From: CAZDYI01 sp964509765
Lineage (GTDB): Bacteria > Pseudomonadota > Gammaproteobacteria > Tethybacterales > Tethybacteraceae
Reading direction: 5' to 3'
NCBI GenBank assembly: GCA_964509765.1
Contig: CAZDYI010000004.1
Location: 1 to 44,440 of the forward strand
Length of the DNA: 44,440 nt
The position numbers and the translations under genes were made by a program. Below the pieces are notes generated by a model, which ran no database searches, was not told the DNA's origin, and saw only the letters and a list, made by a program, of their open reading frames with translations. Below are positions 7,650 through 16,397 of this stretch, one piece after another (the first letter of the stretch is position 1; every line of letters begins with the position of its first letter).

Positions 7650-7690
7650 TAAAATCCGTTTACGGTTCGTTGGTATTTGCGGAAATGGGC
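7650..7690 (+). promoter_or_regulatory. Leader of copy A, shared with copy B
   Basis: TAAAAT (7650-7655) is a candidate -10 box 29 bp before the ATG at 7685. The stretch from here to the start codon resembles 8457-8500 ahead of copy B, where TACAAT occupies the same place. Both keep CCG, then a TTNGTTGG-type block, then GAAATGGG over the start codon. The duplication therefore seems to have included the leader. Confidence 0.4.
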
Positions 7691-8014
7691 ATGGATGTAA
7701 TCATTGTCGACAACTGGCCAGTTGTTGCAGTTGCATTTGGAATCTGGTTTGGAGTGGTTATTTTCGGGAAGTGGATGACGCCTCTGTTCCTGCTCAGGTG
7801 GCGGCATTGGGCCGAATTGTTTGCGGTCACTCTTGTCATCGGTGGTGTCGGAGCGTACGCAGAGGTTGAAGTCCTAGCTTACTTTCTTGTTCTGGCCGTG
7901 CCTGCATTCATCCTCGCTGTTTGTGTTCCTTTATATTACCCTGAACCCGAGACGAGGCATCAAATCGCCGTCTATTTGGTGTTGGTGTGGTTCACGCATT
8001 CGATTTTTTCATGA
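7685..8014 (+). CDS. Copy A of an unrecognised four-TM membrane-protein family
   Basis: This 109-residue protein is almost all membrane. Likely segments are residues 11-31, 42-60, 64-85 and 92-107, with very short loops. Landmarks are the basic, aromatic RWRHWAE before the second segment, EVEV after it, AVPAF in the third, and PEPETRHQIA before the fourth. From GK (residue 28) onward it aligns without gaps to copy B at 8496, with 42 of 76 residues identical by eye. The start is placed at ATG 7685 because similarity to copy B begins there; a longer frame from 7580 adds an unrelated segment. Base composition is near 50 % GC, unlike the flanking genes. The function is unknown. Tandem small membrane proteins can be immunity or surface-stress proteins, but nothing here proves that. 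Confidence 0.6.
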   Translation: MGMDVIIVDNWPVVAVAFGIWFGVVIFGKWMTPLFLLRWRHWAELFAVTLVIGGVGAYAEVEVLAYFLVLAVPAFILAVCVPLYYPEPETRHQIAVYLVLVWFTHSIFS

Positions 8015-8495
8015 GCATTGTGCGTTCCTCGCAGATTAATTCTCAATCGTTACAGTACTTCTCTATTTTCCCATGATCGCACCCAATATGTGCTTCTGCA
8101 GAGAGTTGGAATTATGACTCGAGATGTGAATCAAAGAAACCTCAAAAATTCCAGGCCGAGCCGAGAAACTTCCAGTATCAGTTCAGTCTATGCAACCCTT
8201 GGAGCTAGATTCCTTCATGCCGCCTACTTTGGATTCTTTGAAGTGCCTGCTGCTCTGTCCCAACGGAGATCGGGTGGGCAGCCAAGTTTGACGCGGATTG
8301 CCCGTGTTGTTGCGCAGGCATCTGCGGAGCATGCAATTCTTCGGAGGCGGCTGAAGAGTTGCAGGTCTGCTGTGGGTCTGTTCAGCTGCAATAATTTGTA
8401 GAATAAGCGATGTCGAGGTGCTTGAAAGAATCATTTCAGCATGCCATTGTCGGTGTTACAATTTCCGCAATCATTTAGTTGGAATCGCATTTGAA
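8015..8495. other. Non-coding or decayed spacer between tandem copies A and B
   Basis: No convincing gene is seen in these 481 bases. The first bases after the copy A stop (AGCATTGTGC) resemble those after the copy B stop (AACATTGTGC), consistent with a duplicated unit. A frame near 8218-8258 encodes AAYFGFFEVPAAL, reminiscent of the third membrane segment of the family, and could be a relic of another copy; the match is short. TACAAT at 8457-8462 is a candidate -10 box for copy B. Confidence 0.4.
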
Positions 8496-8846
8496 ATGGG
8501 ATCAGCAGGTGTAATCAACGACTTGCTCGAGAACTGGCAGCTGACCTTGTCTTTTCTTGCGGCTGCATGTGCTCTCTGGTACGGCGTGCCCGCAATCGGC
8601 AAGAGAATGGTGTTCCATATCCAGCTCAAGTGGTGGCACTGGGCCGAATGGTTTGCGGTTGCGCTTGGCATCGGCTTTATCGGTGTGTACATCGACAATG
8701 GAGTCATGGCTTACTTTTTCTTCCTGGCCGTGCCTGCGTTTTTCCTCACCTTGTTCGTGCCGTTTACTTTTCCCGAAACCGAGTCGAGTCAGCAGATCGC
8801 CATCTATTTGGTGCTGGTGATGTTCATTTCGCTGATTTTGATCTGA
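8496..8846 (+). CDS. Copy B of an unrecognised four-TM membrane-protein family
   Basis: This is the 116-residue paralogue of the protein at 7685, with the same four likely membrane segments (about residues 16-34, 50-66, 70-92 and 100-116). Shared landmarks are WWHWAE, the exact 23-residue spacing from HW to YF, LAVPAF and SSQQIAIYLVLVMF. The gene ends inside the last hydrophobic segment, as in copy A. DNA identity to copy A is also obvious around the HWAE codons, so the duplication is fairly recent. The start is ATG 8496, where the leader and protein similarity meet. No conserved domain was recognised, and no toxin or partner gene is evident beside it. Confidence 0.6.
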   Translation: MGSAGVINDLLENWQLTLSFLAAACALWYGVPAIGKRMVFHIQLKWWHWAEWFAVALGIGFIGVYIDNGVMAYFFFLAVPAFFLTLFVPFTFPETESSQQIAIYLVLVMFISLILI

Positions 8847-9087
8847 ACATTGTGCTGACAGGTCGAACCGGATTTCAGGCCAACTTTCTGCGCATCCGCA
8901 TGAACCTCGAAAAGCTGGGAGTGTTTCTCGCATTCTGTCTTCAGGACCATTTCCGAGTCCCTGCGCAAGCGGCGAGCTGTGCGGCTCTGTGTAATGCAGT
9001 GACAAGCGGAAGCCTAAGGGCGGAAAAAGACGAAGCTTGCGACACCACAGCAAATCCGCAAACAATGACACATTGTCAATGGCTTGT

Positions 9088-9468
9088 TCACAGCAAATAA
9101 TCATCAATTAATGTGCTTAATGGAAGCAAGATTGTCATAACGAAAATGCAGATTTGATAGCGTGATTCAAGTTCCATCTCACGATACCATTCAATTAATA
9201 GTATGAGCATTGTTGTAAACAGCGCCGGGACCGCAGGAACAAAAAAAATCAGCAGGAGATCTATGCGCTCAAATACCCCGTACACAAGGGGAACGAGACA
9301 CGCCCCTGAAAAAATTCCCCAGTGTCTCGGCCTCAGGTGATAATCCCAACTCGTTCTGTTGGCGATTGCTTGAACAACAAAATAAATTGCGAAGCCAGTC
9401 GCAATCACTATCAGAGATTGCACCCAATTAATTGGGGCTCCGATATCGCTGATGACGATTGGCGACAT
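9088..9468 (-). CDS. Copy C of an unrecognised four-TM membrane-protein family (inverted)
   Basis: This 126-residue membrane protein is on the opposite strand to copies A and B. It keeps the family frame: RPRHW at residues 46-50, exactly 23 residues, then IF, then FVPAVPA, a charged WYREMELE stretch, SRYQIC, and a last hydrophobic segment. Unlike A and B it has a short acidic tail (STLIDDYLL). It is the most diverged copy; its FVPA and spacing resemble the split copy at 7270 more than A or B. The start ATG is followed by the family-like N terminus, but no good ribosome site is visible, so the start is tentative. It converges on copy B with 241 bp between that hold no recognisable gene. Confidence 0.55.
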   Translation of the reverse strand: MSPIVISDIGAPINWVQSLIVIATGFAIYFVVQAIANRTSWDYHLRPRHWGIFSGACLVPLVYGVFERIDLLLIFFVPAVPALFTTMLILLIEWYREMELESRYQICIFVMTILLPLSTLIDDYLL

Positions 9469-9682
9469 GGTGGTGATTAGGAACTGAGAGATCCGGAGCG
9501 ATTGCTTGACAAGTTGGTCTTCACCAGATCGAGGAAGCCCTCGCCCGTGGAATTTTATCGGACCACGATCTCCTTGAGGCAGAGCTGGAAGCGCTCGGTT
9601 GCTCCAACCACCATGGATTCGGTCAGCGCATGTTTTGGGGATCTGGCTCAAAACCGGATTTTGCCCGCCAAGTCCGCGAGAG

Positions 9683-9712
9683 TTGGCATCGGTGGAGGAA
9701 ATCTGTTAGAAT
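9683..9712 (+). promoter_or_regulatory. Sigma-70-like promoter for trxA
   Basis: TTGGCA (9683-9688) and TAGAAT (9707-9712) are separated by 18 bp, a good housekeeping-type promoter. Transcription would start near 9719, giving trxA a leader of about 150 bases. Confidence 0.6.
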
Positions 9713-9721
9713 ACCCCCTAG

Positions 9722-9779
9722 GCATCCAGCGCAGGATTGTTTGACAGGCGCACTGGATGCGGGCGGATCGGAGCCGCCC
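9722..9779 (+). promoter_or_regulatory. Two tandem hairpins in the trxA leader
   Basis: GCATCCAG (9722-9729) pairs with CTGGATGC (9753-9760), extended inward by CGC/GCG across a small bulge. GGGCGG (9761-9766) pairs with CCGCCC (9774-9779) directly after it. No T-run follows, so a simple intrinsic terminator is unlikely. They may stabilise the mRNA or regulate trxA-rho. Confidence 0.4.
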
Positions 9780-9872
9780 ATCCCAAACACGGTTCCCGGC
9801 GCGAAGCGGCCGGCACACATTCTGCCAACAAGATGCGGAACAGCAACACAGGAAGCCCACAGGGAGGACAAG

Positions 9873-10217
9873 ATGTCTGACAGCGCAGTCAAGCACGCGA
9901 CCGACGCGGATTTCGAGAGCAAGGTCAAGCAGCGCAGCTCCGAGGTGCCCGTCCTGGTCGACTTCTGGGCCGAGTGGTGCGGGCCCTGCAAGGCGATCGC
10001 CCCTGTGCTCGAGGAGCTCGCCGCGAAGCATGCCGGAAAGCTGGATGTCGTGAAGGTGGACGTAGTTCCTAACGAAGAGAGTGCAAAGGAGCACCAGGTC
10101 ACGGGCATCCCCACTCTCATCCTCTACAAGGACGGCGCGGAGCAGGCCCGGCAGGTCGGCGCGCTTCCGCTCGAGGCCTACGAGGAGTTCGTCAAGCCGT
10201 ACGTCTCGGGACAGTAG
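9873..10217 (+). CDS. trxA: Thioredoxin 1
   Basis: Thioredoxin is the cytoplasmic disulfide reductase used by ribonucleotide reductase, methionine sulfoxide reductase and others. The 114-residue protein has the active site WCGPC (Cys36 and Cys39) inside VLVDFWAEWCGPCKAIAP, the cis-proline in TGIPTLILYKDG, and a standard length. The ATG is preceded by AGGGAGGA at a normal distance. It lies upstream of rho, the common gammaproteobacterial order trxA-rho. Expression probably comes from the TTGGCA/TAGAAT promoter about 150 bp upstream. Confidence 0.97.
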   Translation: MSDSAVKHATDADFESKVKQRSSEVPVLVDFWAEWCGPCKAIAPVLEELAAKHAGKLDVVKVDVVPNEESAKEHQVTGIPTLILYKDGAEQARQVGALPLEAYEEFVKPYVSGQ

Positions 10218-10274
10218 GCGGCCCAGGCGCGGGATCGGAACCAGGAAAGCACAGACGAGAGAAAGCAAGGAGAA

Positions 10275-11783
<1,509 letters not shown>

Positions 11784-11824
11784 GGGCGGCGCAGGCCGCA
11801 GGCCCGGCCCGGAGCGACTGGGAA

Positions 11825-12442
11825 ATGGGGACGCGAAGGCGGCGAACCAGGCAGTGGCATGCGAGGCATGTCGCAGACCCCCACGTCCGCGCCGCGGCGA
11901 AGCTCGGCTACCGCTCCCGCGCCGCCCTGAAGCTGGCCGCCCTCGACGACAGGGCCGGCCTGCTGGCGAAGGCGGGGGCCGTGGTCGACCTCGGCGCGAG
12001 CCCCGGCAGCTGGAGCCAGGTCGCGCTCGAGCGCGCCCCGGCCGGAGCGAAGGTCGTCGCGGTCGACGTCCTGCCGATCGAGCCGCTCGAGGGGGTCGAG
12101 ATCATGAGGGCCGACATCCTCGACGCGGGCCTCGACGACGCCCTGGCCGCCGCGGCGGGCGGCAGGGACGCCGTCGTGATCTCGGACGCCGCGCCCGACG
12201 TCAGCGGGGTGCGGGACCGCGACGACGAGGCGTTCATCGACCTTCACGAGGCCGTGGCCCGCATCGCCCTGCGGCTCGGCGCGGCCGCCGTGCTGATGAA
12301 GACATTCACCGGCGCCCCTGCAGAGCGCGCCCGGGAGAGGCTCGCCGAATCCTTCGGCCCGGGCCGTTTCGTCCGGCCAGAAGCGACAAAAAAGCGCAGC
12401 AGGGAGTGCTACCTGGTTGCAAAACGGACCCTCCGCCATTAA
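11825..12442 (+). CDS. rlmE: 23S rRNA 2'-O-methyltransferase RlmE
   Basis: RlmE (FtsJ, RrmJ) methylates the 2'-hydroxyl of U2552 in the ribosomal A loop using S-adenosylmethionine. The 205-residue protein has the SAM loop DLGASPGSWSQVA and the catalytic tetrad K36 (RAALKL), D121 (ISDAAPD), K159 (LMKTF) and E194 (SRECYLVAK). It sits 41 bp after rho and 35 bp before ftsH. The rlmE-ftsH pair is a classic gammaproteobacterial arrangement, but its position directly behind rho is unusual. The start is ATG with GGGA just ahead; longer in-frame extension into rho is not supported by the family length. Confidence 0.95.
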   Translation: MGTRRRRTRQWHARHVADPHVRAAAKLGYRSRAALKLAALDDRAGLLAKAGAVVDLGASPGSWSQVALERAPAGAKVVAVDVLPIEPLEGVEIMRADILDAGLDDALAAAAGGRDAVVISDAAPDVSGVRDRDDEAFIDLHEAVARIALRLGAAAVLMKTFTGAPAERARERLAESFGPGRFVRPEATKKRSRECYLVAKRTLRH

Positions 12443-12451
12443 AATGCACTG

Positions 12452-12481
12452 ATGGAGGACCTTCCTTCCGCCCGGCCATGA
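12452..12481 (+). other. Nine-codon leader frame coupled to the ftsH start
   Basis: ATG at 12452 opens a nine-codon frame whose TGA (12479-12481) overlaps the ftsH ATG (12478-12480) as ATGA. The only strong purine-rich site here, GGAGGA at 12454-12459, is 18 bases from the ftsH ATG and lies inside the mini-frame. Coupled translation is possible but unproven; the frame may be chance. Confidence 0.3.
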
Positions 12482-14394
12482 ACAACAGCACGCTGCGCAC
12501 CATAGTCTTCTGGGGGCTGCTGTTCAGCGTCGTCGCCCTCCTGTTCTCCAACTTCGGGGACTCCGACAGCCAGTACGACGTGATCTCGTACTCGCAGTTC
12601 ATGAACGACGCCGAGTCCGGCCGCTACCAGCAGGTCACCGTAGACGAGCGCCGCATGTACGCGGCGACCTCCGACGGGCGCAAGATCATGACCCACGCCC
12701 CGGGCGACGTGTTCATGCTCTCGGACCTGCGCAAGACCGGAGTCGAGATCGTCTCCAAGCCGGTCAAGGAGCGCTCGCTGTTCACCTCGATACTGATCTC
12801 GTGGACGCCGATGCTGCTGCTCATCGGGCTTTGGATCTTCTACATGCGCCAGATGCAGGGCGGCGGCAAGGGCGGGGCGTTCTCGTTCGGCAAGAGCAGG
12901 GCGCGGATGGTTGACGAGCAGGCCAACCCGATAACCTTCCAGGACGTCGCCGGCTGCGAGGAGGCCAAGGAGGAGGTCTCCGAGATAGTCGAGTTCCTCA
13001 AGAACCCCGCCAAGTTCCAGAAGCTCGGCGGCAAGATCCCGCGCGGCGTGCTGCTCGTCGGCTCTCCGGGGACCGGCAAGACGCTCCTGGCCCGCGCGAT
13101 CGCCGGCGAGTCGCAGGTGCCGTTCTTCTCGATCTCGGGCTCCGATTTCGTCGAGATGTTCGTCGGCGTGGGCGCGGCCCGGGTCCGCGACATGTTCGAC
13201 CAGGCGGCGAAGAAGGCGCCGTGCATAGTCTTCATCGACGAGATCGACGCCGTCGGCCGCCAGCGCGGCGCCGGCCTCGGCGGCGGCAACGACGAGCGCG
13301 AGCAGACCCTCAACCAGATGCTCGTGAGCATGGACGGCTTCGACGAGAACCTCGGGGTGATCGTCATCGCCGCGACCAACCGTCCCGACGTGCTCGATCC
13401 GGCGCTTATGCGCCCCGGGCGCTTCGACCGCCAGGTCGTCGTCCCGCTGCCCGACATCAAGGGGCGCACCGAGATCCTCAAGGTGCACATGCGCAAGGTC
13501 CCGCACAGCGACAGCGTGGTGGTGCGCGACATCGCCCGCGGCACGCCGGGGTTTTCCGGCGCCGACCTCGCCAACCTGGTCAACGAGGCCGCGCTGCTTG
13601 CCGCGCGCTCCGACCGCCGCGAGGTCAACACCGAGGACTTCGAGCGGGCCAAGGAGAAGATCATCATGGGCTCGGAGCGCAAGTCGGTGGTGATGCCCGA
13701 GCACGAGCGCAGGAACACCGCCTACCACGAGTCCGGCCACGCGATCGTCGCGAAGATGCTCGAGCACACGGACCCCGTCCACAAGGTGACGATCATCCCG
13801 CGCGGCCGCGCCCTCGGGGTGACCATGCAGCTGCCGGTCGAGGACCGCTACAACATGAACTCCGACCAGATCCTCGACACGATCTGCATGCTCCTTGCCG
13901 GCCGGGCCGCCGAGGAGCTGTTCATGAAGCAGATGACCACCGGCGCGCAGAACGACTTCGAGCGGGCCACGGACCTCGCGCGGCGGATGGTCTCGCAGTG
14001 GGGGATGAGCCCGGAGCTCGGGATCATGGTAAGCGGCGAGTCCGACGGCGAGATCTTCATCGGCCGCTCCCTCGTCCAGCACCGCCAGGTTTCCGAGGAG
14101 ACCCTGAGGCAGGTCGACGGCGCGATCCGCGAGATCATCGACAGGGAGCACGGGCGCGCGATGGGCATACTCAAGGAGCACAGCGACAAGGTCGAGGTCA
14201 TGACCCGGTGCCTGCTCGAGTGGGAGACCATCAACGAGGACCAGATCAACGACATCGCGGACGGCAAGGAGCCGCGCCCGCCGAGCCAGGACGAGCCGTC
14301 CGACGACACGGAGGCAAGCGGCGGGACCGGCGACGACGGGGAGAAGAAGGAGCCGGCCGTTGCGTCCTCAGACGAGACGCCCGCGGAGGCCTGA
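12478..14394 (+). CDS. ftsH: ATP-dependent zinc metalloprotease FtsH
   Basis: FtsH is the hexameric inner-membrane AAA+ protease that degrades LpxC, sigma-32 and misfolded membrane proteins. The 638-residue protein has membrane segments at about 7-24 and 103-123 with a periplasmic domain between. Walker A is GSPGTGKT (195-202), the pore loop is MFVGVGAARVR, Walker B is IVFIDEIDAVG (250-260), and the second region of homology is NRPDVLDPALMRPGRFDR. The zinc site is HESGH at 417-421. It ends in a long acidic tail after about residue 590. ATG 12478 gives the expected short N terminus. A mini-frame overlaps this start as ATGA. folP, the usual next gene, is absent. Confidence 0.97.
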   Translation: MNNSTLRTIVFWGLLFSVVALLFSNFGDSDSQYDVISYSQFMNDAESGRYQQVTVDERRMYAATSDGRKIMTHAPGDVFMLSDLRKTGVEIVSKPVKERSLFTSILISWTPMLLLIGLWIFYMRQMQGGGKGGAFSFGKSRARMVDEQANPITFQDVAGCEEAKEEVSEIVEFLKNPAKFQKLGGKIPRGVLLVGSPGTGKTLLARAIAGESQVPFFSISGSDFVEMFVGVGAARVRDMFDQAAKKAPCIVFIDEIDAVGRQRGAGLGGGNDEREQTLNQMLVSMDGFDENLGVIVIAATNRPDVLDPALMRPGRFDRQVVVPLPDIKGRTEILKVHMRKVPHSDSVVVRDIARGTPGFSGADLANLVNEAALLAARSDRREVNTEDFERAKEKIIMGSERKSVVMPEHERRNTAYHESGHAIVAKMLEHTDPVHKVTIIPRGRALGVTMQLPVEDRYNMNSDQILDTICMLLAGRAAEELFMKQMTTGAQNDFERATDLARRMVSQWGMSPELGIMVSGESDGEIFIGRSLVQHRQVSEETLRQVDGAIREIIDREHGRAMGILKEHSDKVEVMTRCLLEWETINEDQINDIADGKEPRPPSQDEPSDDTEASGGTGDDGEKKEPAVASSDETPAEA

Positions 14395-14983
14395 GGCGAT
14401 CTTCGCTGCGCGCCTGGCGTGCCTGGCATGCCTTGTGTTCCTCGCCGTCCTTCCAGCAGCGCCTCTTCCCGCCGCGGCCCAGGCGGGCGTCGAGGACGAG
14501 TCCCTCCTGCTGCCGATCCGGATCGCGGTCCGGGCCGGAGACATGGACCTCGCGCAGGCGAGGCTCGGCTCGCTTGAGAAGCCGCGCCTCGTCGCGATGG
14601 GGACCGCGGCGATCGCGCACGAGGTCTCCCTCGGCGGCGACGCTGAGCGGGCCGCCGAGCTGCTCGCCGAGGCCCGCGAGATCGCCGACCTCGGCGAAAT
14701 GCGCAGGCTCGAGCGTGTCCAGTCGTACCTTTACTTCGCCCGGCTCATCTCGGAGTGGGAGGACGCCGGGGAGCTGGCTCAGGAGATGATCGACGTCGCG
14801 GCGGACAAGACCGCGACGCTTGCCGGGATCGACTTCGACCTTGCGGTCACGGACATGGTGACGACGATCCTTGCGACCAGCGGCGACCGGCAGCAGGCGT
14901 ACGAGATGATCCGGCTGCTGTCCGACAAGGGGCTGCAGCAGAGGCTGATCGAGACCTACGGCCTGGCTGACCTGGCCGGCTAG
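14360..14983 (+). CDS. Secreted helical protein of unknown function
   Basis: I do not recognise this 207-residue product. It has a clear export signal: arginine-rich residues 1-18, a hydrophobic core ACLACLVFLAVLPAAPLP, and a likely cleavage after AQA near residue 41. The mature part looks like stacked amphipathic helices (repeated AxxLL and ALA-type patterns), reminiscent of TPR-like repeats but without a clear consensus. It starts at TTG inside the last 35 bp of ftsH with AAGGAG upstream, so it is probably co-expressed with it. It occupies the slot where gammaproteobacteria normally carry folP, between ftsH and glmM. A periplasmic role linked to envelope quality control is only a guess. Confidence 0.7.
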   Translation: MRPQTRRPRRPEAIFAARLACLACLVFLAVLPAAPLPAAAQAGVEDESLLLPIRIAVRAGDMDLAQARLGSLEKPRLVAMGTAAIAHEVSLGGDAERAAELLAEAREIADLGEMRRLERVQSYLYFARLISEWEDAGELAQEMIDVAADKTATLAGIDFDLAVTDMVTTILATSGDRQQAYEMIRLLSDKGLQQRLIETYGLADLAG

Positions 14984-15006
14984 CCGGCCGGAAGGCGGGG
15001 GAAGGC

Positions 15007-16332
15007 ATGGCCGGAAGCGAGGGGGCGCCCTGCCGGTTCGGGACCGACGGCGTGCGCGGGCTCGTCGGCGAGGAGCCGATGGTACCCGTCACGCTCGTCC
15101 GGCTCGGCAACGCGATCGGGACCGTGCTCGGCGGAGACAAGGGCGGCGAGGTCGTGATCGGCAAGGACACCAGGCTGTCGGGCTACATGGTCGAGTCCGC
15201 CATCGAGGCCGGCCTGGTCGCCGCGGGGATGGACACCGCCCTGACCGGGCCCCTGCCGACTTCCGCGGTCGCGCGGATGGTCGCGGAGGAGGGCGCATCG
15301 GCCGGGATCGTGGTCTCTGCCTCGCACAACCCGCACCGCGACAACGGCGTCAAGGTCTTCGACGCCGAGGGCAACAAGCTCACCGACGAGATGGAGCGCG
15401 AGATCGAGCGGCTCGCGAACTCCGGGGCCGTGGCCTGCGCGGCCGAGCCGGGCAAGGCGCGCAGGATCGACGACGCGGCCGAGCGCTACGTGGGCTTCTG
15501 CCTCGGGACCGCGGAGGGGCTGTCGCTCGAGGGGATGCACGTCGTGGTCGACGCCGCCCACGGCGCCGCGTACTCGTGCGCGCCCGAGGCGTTCCGCAAG
15601 GCTGGAGCAGTGGTCTACGAGGTCGGCTGCGAGCCTGACGGCCGGAACATCAACCGAGGCTGCGGCGCCCTGGAGCCCGCTGCCGCGACCGAGGCGGTTA
15701 CCCGCCACAACTTCGACGTCGGCGTGGTCCTCGACGGCGACGGCGACAGGCTGCAGATGGTCGACTCGACGGGCAGGGTCCTCGACGGCGACGCATGCCT
15801 GTACGTCCTGTGCGCATGCATGAGCGCGGCCGGCAAGCCCCCCGCGGGGGTCGCGGGAACGCAGGTGACGAACGTCGCGCTCGAGAGGGCCCTCGAGGGC
15901 ATGGGGATCGGCTTCGCCCGCGCCGACGTCGGCGACCGCAACGTCGCCGCCATGCTCAGGGAGCGCGGGTGGAGCGTGGGCGGCGAGCCGTCAGGGCACC
16001 TGCTGCTGACCGACCGGCACGTCACGGGCGACGGGATCGTCGCTGCCCTGGCCGTGCTGCAGGCGCTTGCGGCCGACGGCAGGGCGCTTGCCGAGGTCGC
16101 GTCCGGTTACGAGCCGCTTCCGAGCGCCAAGAGGAACCTTGCGGCCGACAGCCCAGAGGAGCTGGCCACTTCCCTCGCGGGGGCGGCAGAGGAGGCCAGG
16201 TCCTCCCCCGGGGTCGGCAGGGTTGTCCTGAGGCCCTCCGGGACCGAGCCCGTCGTAAGGCTGCTCGTGGAGGCAGAAACACACGAGGCCGCGTCCGCGG
16301 CCGCCGACAGGATTGCCGCAGGCGGGCAGTGA
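15007..16332 (+). CDS. glmM: Phosphoglucosamine mutase
   Basis: GlmM converts glucosamine-6-phosphate to glucosamine-1-phosphate for UDP-GlcNAc, the precursor of peptidoglycan and lipid A. The 441-residue protein opens with the GlmM-specific RFGTDGVRG. It has the phosphoserine loop SASHNPHRDNG (catalytic Ser106), the Mg-binding DGDGDR, the sugar-binding loop GGEPSGH, and the C-terminal phosphate loop RPSGTEPVVR. All catalytic blocks are intact. ATG 15007 follows GGGGGAAGG closely. Its place after ftsH is the usual one except that folP is missing between them. Confidence 0.96.
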   Translation: MAGSEGAPCRFGTDGVRGLVGEEPMVPVTLVRLGNAIGTVLGGDKGGEVVIGKDTRLSGYMVESAIEAGLVAAGMDTALTGPLPTSAVARMVAEEGASAGIVVSASHNPHRDNGVKVFDAEGNKLTDEMEREIERLANSGAVACAAEPGKARRIDDAAERYVGFCLGTAEGLSLEGMHVVVDAAHGAAYSCAPEAFRKAGAVVYEVGCEPDGRNINRGCGALEPAAATEAVTRHNFDVGVVLDGDGDRLQMVDSTGRVLDGDACLYVLCACMSAAGKPPAGVAGTQVTNVALERALEGMGIGFARADVGDRNVAAMLRERGWSVGGEPSGHLLLTDRHVTGDGIVAALAVLQALAADGRALAEVASGYEPLPSAKRNLAADSPEELATSLAGAAEEARSSPGVGRVVLRPSGTEPVVRLLVEAETHEAASAAADRIAAGGQ

Positions 16333-16397
16333 ATTCGTAATATAAAATTGACTCCGCACACAAGGGGCTAGCCTGTCGGGGGAGGTCCTGCCAGTAA

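Larger units (their letters stand above)
9469..9872. other. Intergenic region between copy C and trxA
   Basis: No gene is supported in these 404 bases. The part up to about 9680 shows only short frames; on the minus strand 9555-9632 a frame ends in ERFQLCLKEIVVR followed by TAA, which could be the tail of a lost gene. The part from 9683 on holds the trxA promoter and a structured leader. Composition returns to high GC across this stretch, which marks the right edge of the island. Confidence 0.5.

Noticed and set aside
8018..8401. A 127-codon plus-strand frame between copies A and B
   Set aside because: It has no membrane character, no ribosome site and no recognisable motif apart from one short stretch resembling the neighbouring family; not called as a gene.
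8502..9107. A 201-codon minus-strand frame opposite copy B
   Set aside because: It lies antisense to the paralogous gene, whose conservation with copy A is in the plus-strand frame.
9555..9632. Minus-strand tail ending ERFQLCLKEIVVR and a stop
   Set aside because: It looks protein-like, but there is no start or upstream homology, so a gene remnant cannot be claimed.
7270..9680. Prophage or insertion sequence as the source of the low-GC island
   Set aside because: No integrase, transposase, terminal inverted repeats or target duplication were found by eye.
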